Positions 33,706-45,080 of a stretch of 64,000 bases of DNA are shown here, in pieces. Source of the DNA: Adiantum capillus-veneris (Eukaryota; Streptophyta; Polypodiopsida; Polypodiales; Pteridaceae); assembly GCA_014529385.2 (NCBI GenBank), contig CM043942.1, positions 107,709,141 through 107,773,140 of the forward strand, read 5' to 3'. A model generated the notes under the pieces. That model searched no databases, was not told the origin of the DNA, and saw only the letters and a list, made by a program, of their open reading frames with translations. Position 1 is the first letter of the stretch. Every line of letters begins with the position of its first letter. Position numbers and translations under genes: made by a program.

Positions 33706-33932
33706 TGTTACCATATACATGTGGTAGTGATGTGTGTGAACACACTAGGACCGCTGGGGCACTGTTTTCCTCTTTAAGAGGTTTTTTCTCCCGTGCATTG
33801 TATTTGCGCGCATCACTCTAGGGGTATCCATCTTTCCATTGAACACTAAGTAACACACTCTCTATTGTGTGCCGTGAGCTTCCTTCGTCTTCTCCAAGCT
33901 GTGTGTGGTTCCTTGCAACCCTAGTTCCAACA
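33706..33932 (+). repeat. Copia-B1 3' LTR (227 bp)
   Basis: TGTTACC...TAGTTCCAACA, preceded by the purine tract CCAGGGGGGATT and followed by TCCAT. Confidence 0.95.
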
Positions 33933-34735
33933 TCCATTCCATGATATAGTACTCATGGCAACCTATTACATAAAACTATCTCTGGTGGGGGTGTTCCTTA
34001 TTAAGAAAGAATGTCTTGCTCAGGGAAATCTTTTTTATTTCCTTGCTAAGGATCTCTCCATGTTAACATACTGGTTGTTGTGGTGGGAGCTACATTGAAT
34101 TATACAATGAAATTGCTTGAGGAGAGCTTTGTGCTGCCAGAAGTGAATCATGTTATGCCAGCAGCTTGAGCCATTGTCACAAAGACCACCACTCAACTAA
34201 CATACTAAGAGGTCACCTTGTACCACGACGGCTTAGAGATATGTTTAACCAAAAAAAACATGACTTCTACATTTGAAAGATGTATAATAAACACACTTGC
34301 TTAGTATATGTTGTACAAATTTGGAAGTATTTTCATCTAGCTTGGACTAAACAATGCTAAAAATATACATTATGATGAGACTACGTCCAATAAGCATGGA
34401 TTTGAAGAACCTACCTACAAGATATAACAAAGAAGGTTGTTTTAGAGTAAAAGTGGTGTTTAGTATCTATTACGTCAAAGATTAAAAGGTTATGAGAACT
34501 TACAATGAAATCCAAGGAGATGAGTGAGTTCATGTGTATGTATGTCTATGTTGGGTATAGACACACACACACACACACACACACATGAGATTTTTATGAA
34601 AAATGGTTCAAGATAGAAAACAAATTAGACTATATAGGAGGCTATTGTTTACATTATCCCAATAGGCATGCCTTCTCTCTCCCAACATATTGAACAAACG
34701 TCAAGAAACTACTTAAAGTAGGATGGGTGTGGTGG

Positions 34736-35128
34736 TCACATGGGTGCAAATGTTATCCAACAATTGACATTGGTGTTCACCTGTAGCACGTCATTGCTAT
34801 CATGACCCTTGGTCATCCACGTGTGCAAAATCAAAAGTTTTGAAGTGGCACGCTCATTTTGCCTAGAAAGTTCCATGCGGACGATCTCGATAAAAAATAG
34901 CATTTTTTGTGCATGGCCATAAAAGATGTATCCAAAGTGCTTTCTAAGTGGAAAAATGAGGTTCAGCATGAAATTTGAGTCCAACAAGATTTTTCCACCA
35001 ATGTAGGGACTTTTCCTAACTTGTTTGAACATTTTACGGACAAAAAATGATATTTTTAGGCTAAAAAGGGTTAATGGTAAAAAATAGGCCACAATTAGCA
35101 ATAAAGGCTCAAAATTCGACATTAACAA
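34736..35128 (-). other. 130-codon open frame conserved in both duplicate copies, coding status unclear
   Basis: The minus strand frame (MLMSNFEPLLLIVAYFLPLT..., ...NCWITFAP) is open over 130 codons here and at 62102-62494. About 14 residues differ between the copies out of about 26 base changes, a ratio more like neutral drift than constraint. No family is recognised. It may be chance. Confidence 0.25.
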
Positions 35129-35899
35129 TAGTTTCTTCCTTTCTCCAACTAATAGTGAGTTTATAGAGCCAAGAATGATCTCTTTTGATATCTAACAAAA
35201 GAGACACTTCAGTTCCAAGGCAAGGTACTAGTGCAGTCCCGTGCTATTTCCACTGCATGTTCAAGGCTATGAGGCCATCAATTAGGGTTTCCCCAATTCA
35301 AATAATCACTTTTTCTTGTCTAAAAAAGTTCTCATTCTTCCATGAAATGGCCACGATGAAGAATTGAAGCGTTAATTTAGGGCTTTTACGAGGGAGAAAC
35401 AGCACTATATCTGTGAAATTGGGAGCAAGGCGTTTGACTTGATCTTGGATATTCTTTAAAGTGAAGCTTTCATGGATGAAGTTTTGGTATTTTTCAGTTT
35501 TTCTTTTGCTTCAAATCTTGTGTGACTCGCTTAATTTTTTTGCAAACCCTCACAGTCAAAGGCCCGACGCTTTCCTAGCTGCACTCCACACTTCTTGATA
35601 CAAATTTGATGAGCCCCACATGAAGTAGGCTATGGTAAGTGCTCAAAAGCTTCTTTGAAGGTCTCAAATCATATCTTTAAAGCCTATGGAGCAACAAGAG
35701 CAACAAGGGGTGTGGTTTTATTTAGTCATGATGCAAATGTTTCAAGCCTTTTCTATTTTTATGTAGCAACAACAAGCTATTGAAAGAAACAAAATTTCTT
35801 CAACCAAAAAGATTCAATTAGTGGTTTCAAAAATGGACCAATTTTATGATAAATATATAAAAAAGTATTGTTGTGGTTACATAAAGGAGATTGAGTTGC

Positions 35900-36700
35900 A
35901 TTGAGTGCTTCAAGCAAAGACGATGAAAATTTTGAGCTATTTGTGGTTCATAAGATCAAAGAACATGTAAGGGAATTAGAAATGAGCATAGAGGAAATTG
36001 GGAAGCATTAAAATTAACTTTGAATGAAGAGTATTTCATGGAGGTCTATAGAAGGGTGACAAAGAGAACATGTTTAGAGTGAGTAGTTACACCAAAAGAC
36101 GGACGTTTGCCTATCCAGCTTATAAGGAAGGCGATATGATCAACTATCAAGGATTAAGAAGGCTACCCTAAAATCACAGAAAACAGATATCTTTTTGTAG
36201 GCTATTGGAGAGAAATTAAAGAGAAGTTGGAGTTACTACTTGAGGACAAGGATATTGAATAGGGCTTAAAGACCAATTGGAATGAGGTTGAAGATGCAAT
36301 TTCACCGCTAGCTAAGAAACAATGACAAAGAGACAAGGTGATAGTCAACCCACTCAAGACTCAAGATTTCCCAAGAGTTCCATACATCTTATTATTGTGG
36401 TTCCAAAGAGTGACATCCATATTAGATGATATTGTTAAAGTAATGCAAGAGTTGAAGTTAAAGCTTGAAAGGCTAAGCAATCACCGGGTCAATTCAAAAT
36501 AGAAAAGGCTTTTTACAAAGATGCATATGGATGTGATAGTACCAACAATGCAAGGAGGGATTATGAAAGCTTTACAGACTCTTTCATGAAGGAGCTTGTT
36601 TTCTTTAAAGATGGCAAGATTCACTTAAGTGAAAGAGGTAAGCCCTTTGGCAAAAGAGGAATGAAGAATCTAGTTGAGAATGAATTGATGCACAAATTGC
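35900..36700 (+). pseudogene. Degenerate retrotransposon gag (gypsy-like), zinc ligands lost
   Basis: Readable pieces on the plus strand include EKLELLLEDKDI (stop) GLKTNWNEVEDAIS (about 36215-36310) and AYGCDSTNNARRDYESFTDS then GKIHLSERGKPFGKRGMKNL (about 36525-36675). They resemble the capsid end and knuckle of gypsy-type gag. The knuckle pattern C-x2-C-x4-H-x4-C has become Y, C, N, Y here and in the duplicate at 62950-63690, so the losses predate the duplication. Family assignment rests on remembered gag patterns. Confidence 0.5.
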
Positions 36701-36758
36701 TTTCTGGTATTGCTACTTTGTGTGCCTCTCCTAGCCTTCCTTTACCATTTCTGGAACA

Positions 36759-36778
36759 CCCCCCCCCCCCCCCCCCCC
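36759..36778 (+). repeat. Poly-C tract (20 C)
   Basis: Uninterrupted C run, matched by 17 C at 63751-63767 in the duplicate, inside a C-rich stretch to about 36960. Confidence 0.9.
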
Positions 36779-37129
36779 GCCTTACAGCATTCACCCCTCC
36801 CCCTCACCTTGTTGCCTTGCTATCCACTCCCCCTCTCTTGTTGTCTACTACCCTCATTTCACTTTCCTCCCCCCCCCCCCCACTTTTCCCTGCTCACTGC
36901 CTGCAGCGCAACCCACACTTCCTTACCTCATCCCGCCTCCCGTCCTCCCTTGCTTTGGTTTCCCATGCCTGGCTTTGTCATCAATTCCTTATATTTTCTC
37001 AACGTGCTTGTTCCAACAAGAGAACATTCCTCTTCTTTGCCTCACTTACAGTAGCAGACACAGATGGAAGCTCATACTCCACCTTAGAGGGACTTAGATG
37101 AAGCACCCTCACTTGACCCCACCATTTGA

Positions 37130-37800
37130 ATTGCTCTATCACCAACATAGCAACAACAATAGAGCAAGCGAGCCTTTCTACGGAGGTGGAGCACCTTCAG
37201 GCCACCTTTGTCATCTGCAAAATCATTGGCAGTCGACCTAGCAAAGGTGAGGTGTGTGACCTCCTTCAGGTCCGTCTCTAGAAGAGGTGGGAAAGATCAT
37301 CAACATAAAGCTTCTCGGGCAAGGATACTAATAGATCAAGTTTGAGACTCCCAAGATGATTGCCAAAGTCATCTCGATGATCCCACTAGTCATCCAAGTG
37401 GTCAAGACTAATTTTAGACAATGGCATCATGGTTTTGACCTAGCTTCCAATGTTCTTGTGAAGGAAGTAAACCTTCCCATCTCAGTCTGCTTCCCTAGCA
37501 TGAGGAGAGAGTATCTTCTGCTTCTATCTATGTTTTTTTTAAAGATTGAAATTGTCTTGGATACCTTGCACACAATAGCCTTAGTTGATGCCAAGGTGGT
37601 AGGTATTATAGTACACATTCTGGTATGAGATATTCATACTCTTGAGAAGGTGGTCCTATTACCTAGGGTGAATGGTGGGTGTCTATGCCAAAAGGTGGAG
37701 TATTTAGGACTCCCAAACCAATGCTTCATTTGCAGATAGATGGGCCACCTAGGAAAGGCCTCACAAGCAACACAGGCTTGGGGATAAATTTGTAGAGCAG
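37130..37800 (+). pseudogene. LINE (L1-type) ORF1 relic: DUF4283-like and CCHC knuckle
   Basis: Pieces: ATFVICKIIGSRPSKGEVCD (about 37200-37260), a stretch GFDLASNVLVKEVNLPISVCF (about 37430-37495), VLLPRVNGGCLCQKVEYLGLPN then QCFICRxMGHLGKA (about 37650-37760). This order, with ...YxGLPxxCFxCRxxGHL at the end, is that of plant LINE ORF1 proteins with a DUF4283 domain and a CCHC_4 knuckle. Frames shift and stops occur. Confidence 0.65.
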
Positions 37801-38037
37801 ATATGTATCAAGGAAACAAAAGTTGGAACGTCTTCAGAGGCCAGTATCCCTCCACCTGATGGCTAACAATAGGTGCATGATCACTATCAATAGCCACACC
37901 TCCCTCGGGTGGCCAACCTCCTGGAGCCCAAAAGCATTGGGTTCCCATAGGAAACCGTTTTGATCCTTTGCAACAAGATCCTTCTGAGGAGTCTTCCTCC
38001 CCACTACCACCCTCCCCCCCCCCCTCCTCCCCCCCCC

Positions 38038-38040
<3 letters not shown>

Positions 38041-38090
<50 letters not shown>
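38041..38090 (+). repeat. 50-base poly-C homopolymer
   Basis: 50 consecutive C, preceded by further C runs broken by single T from about 38012. Translated frames of poly-Pro or poly-Gly here are artefacts. Confidence 0.95.
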
Positions 38091-38863
38091 TTTTTACCCC
38101 AATGTGCCCTTAGCCTCATCACCTGACCCACCCCATACTTTTCATCTGCTGACATAGGGGATTGGAAATTAATCACCAGCTTGCCACTCACTGGGTAGTG
38201 CTTTTGCTATGAGCCAAATATATTGGGATGCCACTTCTGATACAAGTCTCTCCTTTTCTTGTAATTGCTTGTGGGCTAACCAGTTTTGACATTGGCTGAC
38301 GGTGGGACTTCTTTAACTGCAGCTTCACTTGATTCCTTGATGACCCATCCTCTGACCTAGAGGTATCCTTCTTTTGAATTCACATCCTTTTTCTACCAGC
38401 CAAAGGCACCGAGGCTTTGGATACAGCAGTCAGTCTCTCCTTCCTGTAGTGTGGTAGAGATCACATAGAGTGGTTCCTGAACTCAGTTCTTGATTGGATC
38501 TAGGTCTAGAGTTCTCATACCATGTAGGGGACATGGGAGTGACAAATTTGATAGAGACACTTTGGTATCTAGGCAAGTTCACTGCAATTCCATTGGATGT
38601 AGTAGGATATATGCACATTGTTCCTCACTTTTTTGCCGACACTTAGAGCCTTCCTTGCTATGTATTTGTACATGATGATTATTGGATAAAGGATGTAGCC
38701 CTATGGACTGCACACTCTGCTTAGGCCTAGGTGGGGCAGTCACTTTAGATGTGCCTATCTAGTGATCACTTGGATGCAAATTACTCTCCATCCAAGCCGG
38801 CCTCTAAGATAGCGAGGCTGGTTTTTGTTGCAACATCAATCTTTTCTCACTAATCCCATGAGG

Positions 38864-39130
38864 ATTTTCTCAGGGAATGTTCAAGGTTTAGGTGGGCCCC
38901 AATTTCAGCATCAGAGGGATTTCTTGTGTTAGGAGCTAAAGAGATGCCTTGTGGGTGGTATGATTGATGTTCTTATGCTTCAGGATCACCATCTATGTGA
39001 GAGATAAATTTGCGATGTGATCAGATTCTATGTGGCCGCTATGAAACTTTTTGGTGAGCTACTTTTGGGCCTAGAGGCATCCTGGGAGGGGTATGTATGA
39101 CAATTTTGGACTAATGATAGCAAGCGATTG
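38864..39130 (+). pseudogene. LINE ORF2 endonuclease start relic
   Basis: Reads MRIFSGNVQGLGGPQFQHQR (from about 38870), then ELKRCLVGGMIDVLMLQDHHL. MRI-x-S-x-N-x-x-GL and LMLQ-x-HHL are the first motifs of the apurinic-type endonuclease of L1 elements, with E of LQE replaced by D. It is 3' of the ORF1 relic on the same strand, as in an intact LINE. RT was not found; the element is cut or lost before 39190. Confidence 0.65.
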
Positions 39131-39189
39131 TGGGTAGAGGTATTATTGTGCCAAGTAGGGCCTAATGGATTACTATACATGCTCTATTG

Positions 39190-39748
39190 GGGTAAGCCGT
39201 TTAGCTTACACTCAATACATGACCAACCATTAAAGCCAAGCATACCAACCATGCACCCTTATGTGAATGTAGCATCCCACTACATAGACATCCCTAAAGA
39301 CATGCTTCTTTATAGTCACATGCTATTTTCTATAGCCACATGTGTTTTGGTACAACCACATTTTGCTTGACCTTTATTCCACATGTGATGAAAATCACTT
39401 TCTAGCATTAAATGTCACCTTCCACTTTAAGCTTATGTAAGGCCATAACACTTATCTTGTAATTTTCTCTATCAAGAATTTCTATTTTTAGTGAGTACAC
39501 TCTCTCAATTCTAATACAATTATGTTCATTTCAATATGAATTCTTCACTTGTTTATCTAGCATAGACTTTCAACTGTTCTATTAGACCTCGCAATGTCAT
39601 TAGTATTTCCTAATCACTCCATTGAATCCTAATCTACTCAACCCCCTTCCCTATTCTAGATTGAGCATCATCATATTCTTAATTGTTTATTATAACTTCC
39701 TTTATGTAGCAATAAGCACCAATAATTAATTTTAATTATCCATACTCA
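39190..39748. other. AT-rich DNA, nothing recognised
   Basis: Left flank of Gypsy-2; no coding or repeat signal identified. Confidence 0.4.
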
Positions 39749-39753
39749 AGCAC

Positions 39754-39875
39754 TGTATGGACATGGGTCTTATGGGCAAGGCCACTAGCACGGCCGGGCA
39801 GTGTGTACACTAGGGGGAGGCTATAAGATAGCAGGTTGGTTGGAGACTAGCACACGCACTACCACCACCCTTTCA
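39754..39875 (+). repeat. Gypsy-2 5' LTR (122 bp)
   Basis: TGTATGGACATGGG...CACCCTTTCA; shares the long block GTGTGTACACTAGGGGGAGG with 53600-53722. Confidence 0.93.
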
Positions 39876-39876
39876 C

Positions 39877-39888
39877 TGGTATCCGAGC
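39877..39888 (+). other. Gypsy-2 primer binding site
   Basis: TGGTATCCGAGC, two differences from the tRNA-Met complement, one base after the LTR. Confidence 0.85.
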
Positions 39889-40605
39889 TATTTTTGGAGA
39901 AGAGGAAAAGTGGGTTTCATGTGCATGCGACGTGCTGCTTCTCTCCCACGTTCGACAGACAGCGACGTCTCCATTGTACAGCAAAAAGAAGACAGACACA
40001 GTTTCCTGTGTGAAACGCGCGTGGACAGATAGCGATGGCCGATCCCGGATGCCCCACCTACACCCTCTACAGTGGGTGACTAAGGAAAACTCGACCGACA
40101 ACTTGACGACATCGAGGCTCCAAAGGCTTCCATGGGTTGCGTACGTAGAAAGGCACACTTAACCCTTGCATGAAGGAGGGTTGAATCCACCGCATGAGGG
40201 TAAGAGGCCAACAGTTTACCATCAATCTATTGACCCTTGTTGTGTATAACAAGGAAAGATAGCATACTTGTGTTGAAAGGAAAGCTAGAAGGAAAGGGAA
40301 AGCTTCAAACTTCAAGGAAGTAGTTTCACCCTTCCTTTTCACTTCTTGGAGGAAGGAAAGTTTTCCTCCAAAATTCTTTTCTCCTCAAGGAAGTAGCTTC
40401 AAAGTGAAAAAATCCTTCACAAAAACGACGAGTTTTTGTGAAGAATCAACAAAGGTGTTCTTACAACGAACAACACGTGAAGTGCTCCATATCAAGGCGA
40501 GGTTTGCATGCAACGTAAATTGCGGAGCATACAAGACACAAAGACTTCAACTTCACAAGGTAGAAGTTGAAATTTTATCTCTCGTTACATTAGTGTGTGT
40601 TTACC

Positions 40606-41955
40606 ATGGTCAGTGAGGATATCCCACCTACACACACTTTTGATTTTGAGCACGTAGATCAAAATCAGGGCACCACGGGTGTTGTTGACACTAATATGCA
40701 TGATGATGATGATCTAGGAGATCATGGGCTTGTAGATATGGCTTCTTTCAAGACTTTGGAACACCGCCAACGTGTACTTGAAAGCAACCTCTCTGCACTC
40801 AATGCGGATGTTACCAATCTTACGGAGTTACTTGTGAAATTTATGAATTCAAAAACGACTTAAGGAGCCACAAGTGGCATGGTTCAAGGAAACCAAGCTT
40901 TCATGACTCAAGGAGTCCAAGAGACAAGTGCTTCAAAATATGCAAAAGGTAGCAATGCATTACTTAAGAATATCACCATTCTTGATTTTCATGGGGAAGA
41001 GCGTGATCGCAACAAGGATGCGGTCAATAAGTTCTTACACAAATGGAGTGATATTCATAGATTGAGGCACACCCCGAATATAAAGACGACTGTGGAAACA
41101 AGTTTTTCTCTTAAACGCAAGGCCTATAAGTGATGGATGACATTTCCATTAGATGCCCGTCCTCCGTCTTGGGCTGCGTTCCAAGCTTCTTTCTCCAAAG
41201 AGTTTTTGGACTCCAATGAAGAAGATAAGAATTGGTTAGCATGGGATGCATGCCGCATGTCTGGACTCTCTCTCACATAGTACCTTTCAAAGTATCAAAA
41301 AATCATATTAAAACTAGAAGGTGTAGATGAATTCCAAAAGATACGGGGTTTTAATAGGGGTCTTGACAAAAATCATATTAAAACTAGAAGGTCTAGATGA
41401 ATTCCAAAAGATACGGAGTTTTAATAGGGGTCTTGACAAAGACTATCGTCTTCATGTCAAGACCCAACATCCAAAAACTTTGGAAGAGGCCATCAGTCAT
41501 GCCCAAAGATATGATGATGACCAAGAGAGAAAAAGAAATGTTCGCTACTCTAAGAATAATTTTGCTAAGAGCAATGTGGCTAAGAGCCAATGGCGAGGTA
41601 GATCTCTCACACGTTCCAAGAGGAATAAGAGACAATCTACCTCTCCACGCTCACAAGAGGCTAATAAGCCTAAGCAATCATGAGATACTCCACATGGGTC
41701 TCTCACAACTGTCGATTTTGAGCGTGCGAAGAAACGCAACTTTTGTTTTAAATGTCTATTGAACCAACATAATAAGAAAGATTGTTCTCTTTTGCAAGGC
41801 AAAGAAAAGGCCATGCACACGGTGCAACGCCTCACATTAGATTCATCTCCTAAATATTGTGTGCCTGCTTCAATATGGCAGTCCACCTTTGCACCTATGA
41901 TTTGATTCGCATGCATGGCACTATTAACGGACAACATGTTCGTATTTTAATGGAT
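40606..41955 (+). pseudogene. gag: Gypsy-2 gag and first part of protease
   Basis: Start at ATG 40606, in good context (ACCATGG). Acidic N-terminus, then a helical stretch (SFKTLEHRQRVLESNLSALN) and the capsid region (KWSDIHRLRHTP; PPSWAAFQASFSKEFLD; HPKTLEEAISHAQRYDDD). A 70-bp tandem duplication (41301-41440) shifts the frame. The knuckle CFKCLLNQHNKKDC lies at about 41744-41785. The protease begins GTINGQHVRILMD and is cut at 41955 by Copia-C; its continuation DDGATHKFLN resumes at 46927. Stops at about 40861, 41131, 41278 and 41681. Confidence 0.85.
41301..41440 (+). repeat. 70-bp tandem duplication inside Gypsy-2 gag
   Basis: AATCATATTAAAACTAGAAG starts at 41301 and at 41371; two base differences between units. 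Since 70 is not a multiple of three, it also breaks the frame. Confidence 0.95.
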
Positions 41956-42444
41956 TGTTAGGAAATAAGACGTAGCTAAATAGATAATTGAGTAGATTAC
42001 TTAATGGAGAGAGACAGATTTATATACACGAGATTATAGAGTAGAGAGAGAGAGAGTACACACGATATACGTGGCTCACCCAATGTGGGCTACATCCACG
42101 GGAAAGCAGCCACTCAATGGCTTTAGTACTTCAAAACAAGAAGTAGTTTACAAAGGGATTATACCCTTAATGGAGCTCCCGCCTTGCTTCACTCTCACTA
42201 CCTCACACTCACCTTGTTGCATCAACTTCACACTATGAAATGTGTGTAGAAATGGCCTCCTTTTATAGGCAAAAAAAAATATTCCGTCCTTTAAAGTTGC
42301 CCCTGATTCTTGTCCGTGAAAATTTTGGTTTCCGGTGAGTGATTTTCCTTCATGCACGATGGCTTCTCCTCATAATGGGGGCCTCACAAATGTGCGCTTT
42401 TACCACAGAAAATTACAAGGGTAAATCAGGCTCCATACTTAACA
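41956..42444 (-). repeat. Copia-C 3' LTR (489 bp)
   Basis: TGTTAGGAAATAAGACG...CATACTTAACA on the plus strand. Next to it at 42445 lies ATCTCCCACTT, on the minus strand the purine tract AAGTGGGAGAT. Confidence 0.95.
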
Positions 42445-42539
42445 ATCTCCCACTTGGAGGCTGATCTCCAAACCAAACCTATGACTGCTTTCCATTCTGG
42501 CTTCTTATCCTTGAATTCCGATTGAGGATGAGCAAAAGC

Positions 42540-45062
42540 TCAACTTCTCCTTGGTGGTCTAAACATGTCTGCAGGATTTTCACTTGTATGCACCTTTCCT
42601 AGCTTTAGTTGTCCCTCTTCCAAAAGAGTGCGTATGAAGTGATATCTCACCTCAATGTGCTTTGTCCTTGAATGAAAGGCTGAGTTCTTCGCAAGATGGA
42701 TAGCGCTTTGGCTATCACTGTACAAGACACAATTGTCTTGTTTGAATCCAAGCTCTTCTAAGAATCTGTGAAGCCACAGAATTTCTTTGCTTGCCTCCGT
42801 CATTGCTACATACTCTGCTTTTGTGGTAGAAAGTGAAACCACTTTCTGCAGCTTTGAAGCCCAGCTTACTGCTGTGCCTCCAACCGTGAACACATAGCCA
42901 GTAGTGCTCCTTCGAGTATCTTTGTCACCTTCCATATCTGCATCAGCATACGCTTCTATAAAAATATCAGTTCCTCCAAAATACAAAGCATTTGTTGTTG
43001 TCCCTTTTAGATACCTAAGTATCCACTTCACAGCTTGCCAATGCTCTTTACCTGGGTTGTCCATGAACCTACTCACAACTCCCACTGCATGTGCAATGTC
43101 TGGCCTTGTCCAGACCATAGCATACATTAGAGAATCTACCGCTGTAGCATATGGAACTTTAGACATATGGGCTATCTCCTCTTGTGTCTTTGGACACATA
43201 TCCTTCGTTAGTTTAAAATGACCAGCCAAAGGTATAGAAACTGGTTTTGCATTTTGCATTGCAAACCTTTCTAGTACCTTCTTGATGTAATCTTCTTGAG
43301 ATAGCTTTATTGTCTTCTTCGTCCTATCCTTCATTGAAAAATATTTGGACAGCTCCTCTTTTAGGTCTTTGATGTCCTGCATGTTAGCACTTGCAATCAA
43401 CATGTCATCAACATACAACATTAGGATGATGAATTTCCCATCTCCCAAATTCTTCGTGTAGACGCAGTGATCCGAGTTGCATCTTGTGAATCCATGATCC
43501 AACATCCATCGATCAAACTTCAAGTACCATTGTCTTGATGCTTGCTTTAAACCATACAAGCTCTTCTTTAATCTGCAAACCATTTTCTCCTTACCTTTTA
43601 CTTCATACCCCTTTCGTTGAAGCATGTAGATTTCCTCCTCTAAGTCACCGTGAGGGAATGCCGTATTTACATCCATTTGCTCGAGATTTAGATAATGAGC
43701 AGCCACAAGGCTTAAGACAAACCTAATTGAGTTCATTTTTACAACAGGAGAAAATATTTCATTGAAGTCAATACCTTTCTTTTGAGAAAAACCTTTTACC
43801 ACAAGCCTAGACTTGTACCTTTTCTTCCCACCTTCTTCTTCCTTTAGCTTGTACACCCATTTTTGTTGAAGTGCCCGCTTACCTTTAGGCAACTCAACCA
43901 ACTCCCATGTTTGGTTGCGATGTAGTGAGTCCATCTCCACTTGCATGCTCTTCGTCCATTCTTCTTTGGATTCATGTTGCATAGCTTCTTCATATGATTC
44001 CGGCTCTCCAGAATCTGAGATCAAGAGATGGTTGAAGGAAGGAACAAACCTTTCTGGAGGTCTACTTGCTCTTGTAGATCTTTGGGGAATAGGTTGAGGC
44101 TCCTCATTTGGTTGACGTTGTTGCACATTGTCACCGTTTGCAGTCCTTGAGTCTTCACCATCCTCAAGCTCCATGTACTCATCACCTGTTTCTTTTGTTT
44201 GTTTTCTTTCCAAGTAATCTTTGTACATATTTTGTTTGTTAAAAATTACATCCCTACTCCTTAAGATTTTACCATCTTCAGGATTCCATAGGCGATACCC
44301 AAAGTCTCCTTCTCCATAGCCAATGAAGAAACACTTTTTGGACTTTGCATCTAACTTTGATCTTAGGCTTCTATCTATGTGCATGAAAGCCTCACACCCA
44401 AACACTTTGAGAAATGCATAATTCACCAGTTTACCTATCCATGACTCTTCTGTAACTCCCCCATCCAATGTCGTTGAGGGTGACCGATTGATTAAGTACA
44501 TAGACGTACTTACAGCTTCCGCCCAAAGCTCAAGCGGTAGGCCTGCATGTAGCCGCATGCTTCGTGCTCGTTCCATGATTGTCATGTTCATCCTTTCTGA
44601 AATCCCATTTTGTTGAGGTGTCCTTGGGATTGTCCTTTGCCTCCGAATGCCATTGCTAGCACAAAAGCTTTCAAAAGCTTGGCTGCAATATTCGCCTCCA
44701 TTGTCGGATCTGAGGCATTTAACCTTGGTACCTGTTTCATTCTCCACAAAGGTTTTCCACCTTTGAAATATGGAAAATACATCGGATTTATTCTTCATGA
44801 CATAAACCCATGTGTTTCTAGTCGCATCGTCTATGAATGTTACATAGTACAATGAGCCACCAAGTGATGGTGTACTTGCAGGACCCCAAACATTAGAATG
44901 AACCAACTCAAGTTTTTTATTTTTTCTTTCATTTCCTGATTTTTGAAATTTTACCCTCTTTTGTTTACCATAAACACAATCTTCACAAAACTCTAAGTCC
45001 ACTTCTTTCAAACCTGGTAGAAGCTTCTTTGTTTGAAGGATTTGCATTCCTTTGGCACTCAT
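42540..45062 (-). pseudogene. pol: Copia-C pol: integrase, reverse transcriptase, RNase H (long open frame)
   Basis: The minus-strand frame is open for 840 codons. Integrase: FCEDCVYGKQKRVKF, LVHSNVWGP (first catalytic D is N: usual HSDVWGP), LRSDNGGEYCS, NGISERMN with D-35-E spacing. RT: LPKGKRALQQKWVYKLK, QMDVNTAFPHGDLEEEIYM, SLYGLKQASRQWY and MLYVDDMLIAS. An in-frame deletion of about 15 residues follows KYFSMKD, where elements of this lineage have LGxAKQILGM-type sequence; the frame resumes at RTKKTIKLSQ. RNase H: YADADMEGDKDTRRSTTGYVF, SLSTTKAEYVAM, SRTKHIEVRYHFIR. The C-terminus is altered to MFRPPRRS. It is joined to gag-protease through a TGA at 45060-45062. It looks intact but is probably inactive. 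Confidence 0.9.
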
Positions 45063-45080
45063 ATGCCCAAGTCGATACTG

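Larger units (their letters stand above)
28937..33932 (+). mobile_element. Copia-B1: full-length Ty1/copia retrotransposon, 4996 bp
   Basis: Two LTRs (28937-29161 and 33706-33932) with TG...CA ends, a primer site, gag, protease, integrase, RT and RNase H in copia order, and a purine tract. The same five bases TCCAT lie at 28932-28936 and 33933-33937, a clear target duplication. The coding region is heavily decayed. The same family occurs at 47767-50850 (minus strand) and, truncated, at 59182-61331. Confidence 0.95.
31226..37060 (+). repeat. Direct long duplication, copy 1
   Basis: From 31226 (CCGAAGTTT, inside the Copia-B1 integrase) rightward this region is matched by 59182-64000 in the same orientation, including the 3' LTR, its TCCAT flank and over 3 kb beyond. 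Copy 2 lacks about 370 bases of RNase H (33016 to about 33385 here) and about 395 bases at 35594-35988. Divergence by eye is roughly 6-7% (about 26 differences over 393 bases compared). The match continues to the window edge. Confidence 0.92.

Noticed and set aside
34736-35128. Conserved 130-residue gene in both duplicates
   Set aside because: Kept only as an uncertain feature: more than half of the base changes alter the protein, no homology is recognised, and an open frame of this size can persist by chance at this divergence.
36586-38191. Proline-rich and glycine-rich frames over the C tracts
   Set aside because: Homopolymer translation; not conserved in reading frame between duplicates except for the short gag piece before 36700.
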